From positions 1-17,219 of the forward strand of contig JAEYGD010000540.1 of NCBI GenBank assembly GCA_023402505.1: DNA of 17,219 nt. Reading direction: 5' to 3'. Positions within the stretch are counted from its first letter, which is position 1. Every line of letters begins with the position of its first letter. Below the pieces are notes generated by a model. It saw only the letters and a list, made by a program, of their open reading frames with translations. It was not told the origin of the DNA and searched no databases. Position numbers and translations under genes: made by a program. The stretch is from Actinomycetes bacterium. Its GTDB lineage: Bacteria > Actinomycetota > Actinomycetes > Mycobacteriales > Micromonosporaceae. Shown here piece after piece: positions 12,374-17,219 of the stretch.

Positions 12374-13054
12374 ATGTTGGGAATCAAACGCCTGGGCCTG
12401 CTGGCCGCACTGGTGCTGGTGGGTATCGCACCCGCCGCGGCCGCCCAGGCCGCGGTGCAGCCGTCACAGCAGGACACCCAGTACCTGCAGGCAATCCACC
12501 AGGTGAACCTGTTCGAGATCACCACCGGTGAGCTGGCCCAGCAGAAGGGCCAGAACGAACAGGTCAAGAACCTGGGTGAGATGTTCAAGACCGACCACAC
12601 CCAGTTCGACCAGTCGGTCCAGGAAGTCGCCAACCAGCTCGGCGTCGAGCTGCCGGCCGAGCCGACGGCGGATCAGCAGGACGTGATCGACCAGCTGAAC
12701 AACGCCAGCGGCGAGGAGTTCGACCGGCTCTGGGTGACCAGCCAGCTGGCCGGCCACGTGCAGGCCATCCAGGCGACCCAGACGGAGATCTCGCAGGGCT
12801 CCGAGCAGTCGGTGGTCCAGCTGGCGCAGACCGCGCTGCCGGTCCTGCAGGCGCACTACGACGAACTGGTCCAGCTGGCCGAGCAGCTGGGCATCCCGGT
12901 TCCGCAGGCCAGCGGCACCGGCACGCCGAGCCCGGGCGCGACCACTCCGGGGCCCGGCACCACCACCGAGACCCCGGCTCCGGGCGGCACCACCGAGTCG
13001 CCGGCTCCGGGCGGTGGCACCACCACCGAGACGCCGGCTCCGGGCGTGAGCTGA
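12374..13054 (+). CDS. secreted DUF4142 (ferritin-like fold) protein
   Basis: A 226-residue exported protein. Seen: a signal peptide (1-27, cleavage probably after AQA), then a helical domain of about 145 residues typical of DUF4142, with periodic His42, His75 (in KTDH), His129 and His161 spaced over four helices. Residues 179-226 form a Pro/Thr/Gly-rich tail with three TETPAPGG-like repeats, probably an extended, surface-exposed or cell-wall-spanning linker; no sortase motif or lipobox is present. The function of DUF4142 is not established; it is often annotated as an envelope protein and suspected of a stress role. The start is the ATG at 12374 after an AAGGGGGGGA ribosome-binding stretch. 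It is transcribed separately from qcrB. Confidence 0.88.
   Translation: MLGIKRLGLLAALVLVGIAPAAAAQAAVQPSQQDTQYLQAIHQVNLFEITTGELAQQKGQNEQVKNLGEMFKTDHTQFDQSVQEVANQLGVELPAEPTADQQDVIDQLNNASGEEFDRLWVTSQLAGHVQAIQATQTEISQGSEQSVVQLAQTALPVLQAHYDELVQLAEQLGIPVPQASGTGTPSPGATTPGPGTTTETPAPGGTTESPAPGGGTTTETPAPGVS
12961..13045 (+). repeat. in-frame repeats encoding the Pro/Thr tail
   Basis: A 25-nt unit at 12961-12985 recurs at 13021-13045 with one mismatch, and a shortened middle copy lies between them. It encodes the TETPAPG repeats of the DUF4142 tail and can vary in copy number by slippage. Confidence 0.75.
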
Positions 13055-13060
13055 CGCCGG

Positions 13061-13111
13061 ACAGGTGACACGACGGCCGGTCCACCCCCGGGTGGGCCGG
13101 CCGCCACCTGT
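13061..13111. terminator. long bidirectional terminator between convergent genes
   Basis: Positions 13074-13086 pair with 13091-13103 (13 bp, one G-T pair, 4-nt loop), and an outer arm at 13061-13067 pairs with 13105-13111. It separates the DUF4142 gene (+) from the RAM-domain gene (-). Nothing else is seen in 13112-13159. Confidence 0.8.
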
Positions 13112-13159
13112 CGCGCGCCGCCGGTTTCCGCGCGGCGGTTTCCCGCGCGGCGGCGTCGG

Positions 13160-13447
13160 TCAGTCGGCGTTCGCCAGGCCGATCGCGAACGCCTCCTCCA
13201 GGTCGTGCTGGGAGTACGCGCGGAACGCGATGTGCGACTCCGTGTCGAGCACGCCCGGCACCTTGGAGATGCTCCCGGCGATCACCTGGGCGATCTGCTC
13301 GAACTCGCGGACCCGGACCATGGCGATCAGGTCGACGTGCCCGGCGACCGAGTAGACCTCGCTGACGCCGGGCAGGGCGGCCAGGGCCTCGGCCACTTCG
13401 GGGATCGAGTCGGTGGCGCAGTCGATCAGCACGATCGCGGTGATCAC
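13160..13447 (-). CDS. stand-alone RAM (Lrp/AsnC ligand-binding) domain protein
   Basis: A 95-residue protein that consists only of the RAM/ACT-like effector-binding domain of Lrp/AsnC regulators. The pattern (ITAIVLIDC..., LPGVSEVYSVAGHVDLIAMVRV, IAGSISKVPGV, TESHIAFRAY) is typical, with the ligand-pocket GxxDL. There is no helix-turn-helix, so it cannot bind DNA by itself; such proteins form oligomers that bind amino acids or modulate full-length Lrp partners. The start is the GTG at 13447-13445, overlapping the TGA of the nucleotidyltransferase gene by 4 nt, with GGAGAAACG upstream. It is the last gene of a three-gene overlapping operon. Confidence 0.9.
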   Translation of the reverse strand: MITAIVLIDCATDSIPEVAEALAALPGVSEVYSVAGHVDLIAMVRVREFEQIAQVIAGSISKVPGVLDTESHIAFRAYSQHDLEEAFAIGLANAD

Positions 13448-14397
13448 GGGACGTTTCTCCGTTCGTCGGCGTCGTCGCTCATGCTAGTCCGGTCCGCTGC
13501 CGGGGCGACTCCGACGGTGAGATCGTCGGCCGCGCGGATCGCGTCCCGCAGGTGCTCGCCGGCCCGCACGGTGGCGCCCGGCCACACCACCGCGCGGGTC
13601 ACGTCGCCGCGTACCACCGCGCCGGCCCCGACGACCGCCCGCCGGCACCGGCCGGTCACCGTGGCGGTCGGGTCGACCAGGGTGTCGCCGCCCGCCGCGT
13701 GCAGGTTGGCGGCGAGGTAGTCGGCCGGCGTGCCGGTGTCGTAGAACGTGCCCGGGTAGGGGACGACCGTCAGCTCCCCGGCCGCCTCGGCGGGCCGCCA
13801 CACGGCACGGACCAGGTCACCGAACTCGACCGGCAGGTCGCGGACCCGCCGCCACGGCAGCAGGGAGAAGCCGGTGAAGGCGTGACCGTCGAACGTGCCG
13901 GGCGCCGCCGGGTCCGCGGCCGGCTGGCCGAGCAGCCGTACGGTCTCGCCGTCCCAGTCCCGCAGCAACGCGGCGACGTCCGGGCCCGGCGGCCGGTCCG
14001 GGTCGTGGAGATACGCGTCGGCGTTGCCCACCAGCACGCCCCGCCCGTCGATCCAGTCCCGCAGCTTCGCCACGCCGCCGGCGGTGCCCAGCGGGCCGTC
14101 CGGCTCCACCGACAGGCGCGCGCGGTCACCGACGTGGCGGACGACCTGGCCGGCCAGGTAGCTGGCGTTGACCGCGACCCGGGCCGGCCCGGTCAGGCCG
14201 AGCCCGGCGAGGCGCGCCAGCGCCCCGTCGAGCAGCGGCACGTTCCCCACCGGGCAGAGCGCCTTGGGTACCCGTTCGGTCAGCGGGCGCAGCCGGGTGC
14301 CCTCGCCGGCGGCGAGGACCACCGCGCACACCGCCGGGTGGGCGGAACCCGCCGCGCCGGCAGCGGTCGCGAGCGGTGGCCGGCCCGGCCCGGTCAC
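13444..14397 (-). CDS. NDP-sugar pyrophosphorylase-type nucleotidyltransferase
   Basis: A 317-residue sugar-nucleotide transferase, the type that makes NDP-sugars from NTP and a sugar 1-phosphate. Seen: the N-terminal signature LAAGEGTRLRPLT (28-40) followed by PK (44-45), PLGTAGGV (102-109), and GNADAYL (124-130, Asp127 as the expected metal ligand). The C-terminal part (about 245-290) has short V-G-x-G-A repeats that suggest a small left-handed beta-helix. The sugar and nucleotide are not readable; mannose-1-phosphate guanylyltransferase-like proteins are the closest type. The start is the GTG at 14397, overlapping the stop of the NUDIX gene by 4 nt; the first 20 residues are low-complexity, so a later start is possible. 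Confidence 0.85.
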   Translation of the reverse strand: MTGPGRPPLATAAGAAGSAHPAVCAVVLAAGEGTRLRPLTERVPKALCPVGNVPLLDGALARLAGLGLTGPARVAVNASYLAGQVVRHVGDRARLSVEPDGPLGTAGGVAKLRDWIDGRGVLVGNADAYLHDPDRPPGPDVAALLRDWDGETVRLLGQPAADPAAPGTFDGHAFTGFSLLPWRRVRDLPVEFGDLVRAVWRPAEAAGELTVVPYPGTFYDTGTPADYLAANLHAAGGDTLVDPTATVTGRCRRAVVGAGAVVRGDVTRAVVWPGATVRAGEHLRDAIRAADDLTVGVAPAADRTSMSDDADERRNVP

Positions 14398-14936
14398 GGC
14401 CGGACGTCGGGCACCGGCGGCGGGAACTGACCCGCCAGCGGCCCGATGCCGTAGTAGCCCAGCAGGCGTGCCGTCGGCCAGGTCAGCCGCGGCAGGTCGT
14501 CCAGCGGATGCCAGACGGCCTCGAAGACCTCGGCGCCGTCGACCTTCAGGGCCGTGGTGGAGGCCGGCACCTCGACGGTGAACACCACGTCCACCCAGCC
14601 CTTGTCGTGGACGATCGCGTTCGGCACCGCCGGGCTCAGCTCGCGGGGCGACAGGCGGATGCCGGTCTCCTCGTACAACTCGCGGGCCGCGCCGACCACC
14701 GGTGGCTCCCGCTTCTGCAGCAGCCCCGCCGGCAGCGTCCAGCCGTTGCCCGGCGGCTGGCGCAACAGCAGCAGCCGGCCCGCCCCCTCGGCCTCGGCGT
14801 CGCGGACCAGGGTGACCGCGCCGACGATGTACTTCGGTACGGCCAGCCGGACCAGGCGGCGCCGCACCGGCAGCGGCAGCCGGTAGAAGACCTGGTACGC
14901 GACGGCACGTCCGGTGACGCGCGAACGGGGGATCAT
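14394..14936 (-). CDS. NUDIX hydrolase
   Basis: A 180-residue NUDIX protein with a complete box at 71-93: Gly71, Glu77, then RELYEETGI with the metal-binding Glu cluster. These enzymes cleave nucleoside diphosphates linked to another group. The basic N-terminal 35 residues precede the first strand (KYIVGAVTLV). The substrate is unknown; coupling to a sugar nucleotidyltransferase makes an NDP-sugar or related compound plausible, but this is inference. The start is the ATG at 14936-14934; there is no good Shine-Dalgarno sequence, but TAGCCT ends 6 nt upstream, so the message may be leaderless. It is the first gene of a three-gene operon with GTGA overlaps. Confidence 0.9.
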   Translation of the reverse strand: MIPRSRVTGRAVAYQVFYRLPLPVRRRLVRLAVPKYIVGAVTLVRDAEAEGAGRLLLLRQPPGNGWTLPAGLLQKREPPVVGAARELYEETGIRLSPRELSPAVPNAIVHDKGWVDVVFTVEVPASTTALKVDGAEVFEAVWHPLDDLPRLTWPTARLLGYYGIGPLAGQFPPPVPDVRP

Positions 14937-14942
14937 GCGTCC

Positions 14943-14948
14943 AGGCTA
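14943..14948 (-). promoter_or_regulatory. -10 box (TAGCCT) placed for a leaderless NUDIX message
   Basis: Minus-strand TAGCCT lies 6 nt before the ATG, downstream of the hairpin that ends the RSH gene. No clear -35 is visible. Confidence 0.4.
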
Positions 14949-14970
14949 ATGGGGACGAGGATCCTTCGGA

Positions 14971-14988
14971 CGGTCCGGGGCCGGACCG
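14971..14988 (-). terminator. hairpin at the end of the RSH gene
   Basis: Positions 14971-14977 pair with 14982-14988 around a 4-nt loop, immediately after the stop codon at 14990-14992. It probably separates the RSH transcript from the NUDIX operon. Confidence 0.5.
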
Positions 14989-14989
14989 G

Positions 14990-16777
14990 TCACTGTCGGT
15001 GGTCGACGAGGTCGATGAGTTGCTGGACGACCGTGTCCGGCTCGATGACCCGGTCGAAGACCGCCACCAGCATCGTCTCCAGATCCGGATAGCCCAGTTC
15101 CTCGCTGAGCCGCAGCAGCGGCAGGTCGCTGGCGAGCCCCCGGTCGTGCTTGCGCAGCGTCAGCCCGATCGCGGCGCGACCGAGACGGACCTTGTCGGCG
15201 ATGGAGATCCCCGGCTCGGTGTGGTCGGCGAACCACCGGTTGATCTGCACCTGCGCGTGCGGCGACTTGACGAACCCGAGCCATTCCCGGCGCGGGCCGC
15301 GCGGGGCGGTGTCCAGGCCGTTGACGACGTCGTCGGTCTCGGTGAAGATCTCCACCACGTCGCCGTCCTCCAGACAGGAGGACAGCGGAGCGAGCCGGCC
15401 GTTGATGCGGGCGGCCAGGCAGTGGTCGCCGCGCTCGGTGCCCAGCTCGTACGCGAGGTCGACCGGCGTGGCGCCGGCGGGCAGCACGACCTGGCGACCG
15501 TCGGCGAAGACCTGGATCTGCGCCTCGGCGAGGTCGCAGCGCAGCGACTCCAGGAACTGGGCCGGGTCGGCGGTCTCCTGCTCCCAGTTCAGCACCCGGC
15601 GCAGCCAGTCCAGTTGCTCGGCGTGTACGGACGCGCCGGCACCGGCACGCGGGAACCGGTAGCTGGCGGCGATGCCGTACTCGGCGGAACGGTGCATCTC
15701 CTGCGTACGGATCAGCACCTCGACCGTGCGGTCCTTCGGGCCGCAGACGCTGGTGTGCAGGGACCGGTAGAGGTTGTTCTTCGGCGACGCGATGTAGTCC
15801 TTGAACCGGCCGGCCACCGGGCGCCAGGTGCCGTGGATCGCCCCCAGTGCCGCGTAGCAGTCGGTGGCCGGACCGTCCACGATGACCGCGATGCGGGGCA
15901 GGTCGTACGGGGCGGCGTGGTCGCCGGCCACCGTGTCCTTCCAGATCGAGTAGAGGTGGCGGGGCCGGGGCGTCACCTCGGCGTCCACCCGGCTGCGGCG
16001 CAGCGCCGCCTTCGCCCGGGCGACGACCTCGGTCAGGTACGCGTCCCAGCCCGGCCGGTCGTGCACGTGCCGGGCGATGCGGGCGTGCTCGTCCGGCTCG
16101 AGGTGCAGCAGCACCACGTCGTCCAGTTCCCGCTTGAGCGTCTGGATGCCCAGCCGGTCGCAGAGCGGGACGAGCACCTCCTGCGTCTTGCGGGCGATCC
16201 GTTCCCGCGACGCGGCCGACCGGACCCCGAGGGTACGCATGTTGTGCAGGCGGTCCGCCAGCTTGATGATGAGCACCCGGACGTCCTTGCCCGCCGCGAT
16301 GATCATCTTGCGGATGGTCTCGGCCTCGGCGGCCTGGCCGTAGAACGCCTTGTCGAACTTGGTCACCCCGTCGACCAGGTGCGCGACCTCCGGCCCGAAG
16401 TCGTCGGCGAGCGCCTGGAGCGTGTAGCGGGTGTCCTCCACGGTGTCGTGCAGCAGCGCCGCGACCAGGGTGATCGTGTCCATGCCGAGGTCGGCGCAGA
16501 TCTGGGCGACCGCGAGGGGATGGGTGATGTAGGGCTCGCCGCTCTTGCGGAACTGGCCGCGGTGCATGGTCTCGGCGATGGTGTAGGCCCGGCGCAGCAC
16601 CGACGGGTCGGTCCCGGAGTGGATGGACCGGTGGGTGCGGACGAGGTGACCGACCGGGTCGGTCTCGGCGGTGGGCCAGGACAGCAGGGAACGCAGACGG
16701 CGGGTCAGCGGCAGGTCACCCGGCTGGGTCGGAAGCGCGCCCCCGAGGGCGGCGCCGTGTCCGGCGTCGACGTCCAC
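14990..16777 (-). CDS. short RelA/SpoT homologue (HD hydrolase, synthetase, TGS; no ACT)
   Basis: A 595-residue RSH protein of (p)ppGpp metabolism. Hydrolase domain (about 55-205): YITHP with His86, LLHDTVEDT (His110, Asp111, Glu114, Asp115) and LADRLHNM (Asp175, Asn179); all usual metal and catalytic residues are present. Synthetase-like domain (about 265-375): RPRHLYSIW, YDLPRIAVIVD, PKNNLYRSLHT and EVLIRTQEMH. Compared with canonical motifs from memory, the Lys of RPKH is Arg, the Arg of the YDLxxxR stretch is Ala, and NGYQS is NLYRS. TGS domain is at about 420-480, then about 115 helical residues; the zinc-finger and ACT domains of long RSH proteins (about 740-790 residues) are absent. 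The start is the GTG at 16777 with GAGGAGG 8 nt upstream. It is probably a second RSH beside a full-length Rel elsewhere. Confidence 0.92.
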   Translation of the reverse strand: MDVDAGHGAALGGALPTQPGDLPLTRRLRSLLSWPTAETDPVGHLVRTHRSIHSGTDPSVLRRAYTIAETMHRGQFRKSGEPYITHPLAVAQICADLGMDTITLVAALLHDTVEDTRYTLQALADDFGPEVAHLVDGVTKFDKAFYGQAAEAETIRKMIIAAGKDVRVLIIKLADRLHNMRTLGVRSAASRERIARKTQEVLVPLCDRLGIQTLKRELDDVVLLHLEPDEHARIARHVHDRPGWDAYLTEVVARAKAALRRSRVDAEVTPRPRHLYSIWKDTVAGDHAAPYDLPRIAVIVDGPATDCYAALGAIHGTWRPVAGRFKDYIASPKNNLYRSLHTSVCGPKDRTVEVLIRTQEMHRSAEYGIAASYRFPRAGAGASVHAEQLDWLRRVLNWEQETADPAQFLESLRCDLAEAQIQVFADGRQVVLPAGATPVDLAYELGTERGDHCLAARINGRLAPLSSCLEDGDVVEIFTETDDVVNGLDTAPRGPRREWLGFVKSPHAQVQINRWFADHTEPGISIADKVRLGRAAIGLTLRKHDRGLASDLPLLRLSEELGYPDLETMLVAVFDRVIEPDTVVQQLIDLVDHRQ

Positions 16778-16785
16778 GAGGGACA

Positions 16786-16792
16786 CCTCCTC
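16786..16792 (-). promoter_or_regulatory. ribosome-binding site that decides the RSH start
   Basis: Minus-strand GAGGAGG is 8 nt from the GTG at 16777. The alternative GTG at 16786 overlaps this site and would have no spacer, and the open frame further upstream (to 16858) has no such signal. Confidence 0.75.
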
Positions 16793-16867
16793 ACCCCGGC
16801 TCCGCGGCCGCCGAACCCGGCAACCGGGAGCAGGCCCACGAAACGGGCAGGACTGCACTTCCTTAAC

Positions 16868-16873
16868 AGGGTA
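16868..16873 (-). promoter_or_regulatory. possible -10 box (TACCCT) upstream of the RSH gene
   Basis: Minus-strand TACCCT lies in the 128-nt gap between the exonuclease-like gene and the RSH gene, which otherwise shows only a weak 5-bp dyad at 16816-16828. No strong -35 is seen. Confidence 0.25.
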
Positions 16874-16905
16874 AGCGAGGTGCCGTCGTCCGATCGGTCA
16901 CTTGG

Positions 16906-17219
16906 TCATGAGCGTTCGGTCGAGAGTTGGTGGGACGCGGCGCTCTCGGCCTTCGTCAACAGGGCCCGGAAGCGGCCCGCACCGGCCACCGGCGACGCCC
17001 ACCCGGAGGACATCTCCACCAGCCGGGTCTCCGGACGCTCCAACCACGACAGGATGCGCTCGGTCTCCTCCGCCGAGGCGGCCGGGACCGGACCGTGGCC
17101 GGGCAGGACCGTCTCGGCGGTGGCCCGGATCGCGGCGATCGTCGGTCGCGGATGGACACCGGGCGGTGACACGCCGGCACCGGCCAGCCGCCCGTGCCGC
17201 ACCAGCGCCAGCTCCCAGC
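16906..17219 (-). CDS. C-terminal end of a probable DEDD exonuclease/UvrC-like protein
   Basis: An open frame of about 103 codons enters from the right edge and ends at a TGA (16906-16908). The visible part begins WELALVRHGRLAGAGV and contains ETVLPGHGPVPAASAEETER and ILSWLERPETRLVEM. From memory this resembles the C-terminal tail of actinobacterial proteins that fuse a DnaQ-like DEDD 3'-5' exonuclease to a UvrC-type GIY-YIG domain (Rv2191 type), which also sits in this cytochrome/trpD neighbourhood in mycobacteria. No catalytic domain is inside the window, so the call rests on the tail and the context. PGHGP alone recalls metallo-beta-lactamases, but the surrounding residues do not fit that fold. 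Confidence 0.6.
   Translation of the reverse strand, partial: WELALVRHGRLAGAGVSPPGVHPRPTIAAIRATAETVLPGHGPVPAASAEETERILSWLERPETRLVEMSSGWASPVAGAGRFRALLTKAESAASHQLSTERS

Noticed and set aside
16778..16858. 27-residue N-terminal extension of the RSH protein
   Set aside because: The extension is Arg/Pro-rich and overlaps the GAGGAGG site, which points to the GTG at 16777.
16906..17219. Metallo-beta-lactamase or MBL-fold hydrolase (PGHGP motif)
   Set aside because: Only the short PGHGP stretch fits; the flanking residues and the C-terminal position match the DEDD/UvrC-type tail better.

Overview
The window is a very GC-rich actinobacterial chromosome segment. The gene order erpA, adenosine kinase, ctaC-ctaF, trpD, ctaE-qcrC-qcrA-qcrB and a DnaQ/UvrC-type exonuclease matches, from memory, the Mycobacterium tuberculosis Rv2204c-Rv2191 neighbourhood. 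It has been rearranged, and other genes have been inserted. Codon use, the GTGA overlaps and the repeat types suggest Micromonosporaceae (Micromonospora or a relative), but the genus is a guess that the sequence alone does not settle.

Layout. Positions 1-1437 (+) hold the 3' part of an ErpA/IscA-type Fe-S carrier and an adenosine-kinase-type PfkB kinase. Positions 1574-2955 (-) hold a cysteine desulfurase coupled to a TusA-family sulfur carrier; its start is embedded in a 59-bp tandem repeat. Positions 3270-4666 (+) hold ctaC-ctaF (oxidase subunits II and IV) without ctaD. Positions 4733-7848 (-) run, in transcription order, CtaG-type assembly protein, pseudo-receiver protein, trpD and a small zinc-ribbon protein. 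Positions 7957-12240 (+) hold ctaE-qcrC-qcrA-qcrB. Positions 12374-13054 (+) encode a secreted DUF4142 protein. Positions 13160-14936 (-) are a tightly overlapping NUDIX, nucleotidyltransferase and RAM-domain operon. Positions 14990-16777 (-) encode a short RelA/SpoT homologue, and the C-terminal end of a probable DEDD exonuclease/UvrC-like protein runs off the right edge.

How the genes fit together. Most of the centre builds the actinobacterial bcc-aa3 respiratory supercomplex: the menaquinol:cytochrome c reductase QcrCAB with a diheme QcrC, plus oxidase subunits II, III and IV and an assembly factor. Subunit I must be encoded elsewhere. The Fe-S and sulfur-transfer genes at the left could supply clusters such as the Rieske centre, but that link is inference.

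No CRISPR array, transposase, tRNA, rRNA or clear new defence or biosynthetic system was seen. The window is mainly conserved housekeeping. The less ordinary parts are small-scale: a repeat that encodes coupled 20-codon micro-ORFs at a gene start, a palindrome shared by two cytochrome promoters, probable leaderless starts, a repeat derived from the trpD 3' end, a pseudo-receiver, and an RSH protein with an altered synthetase domain.
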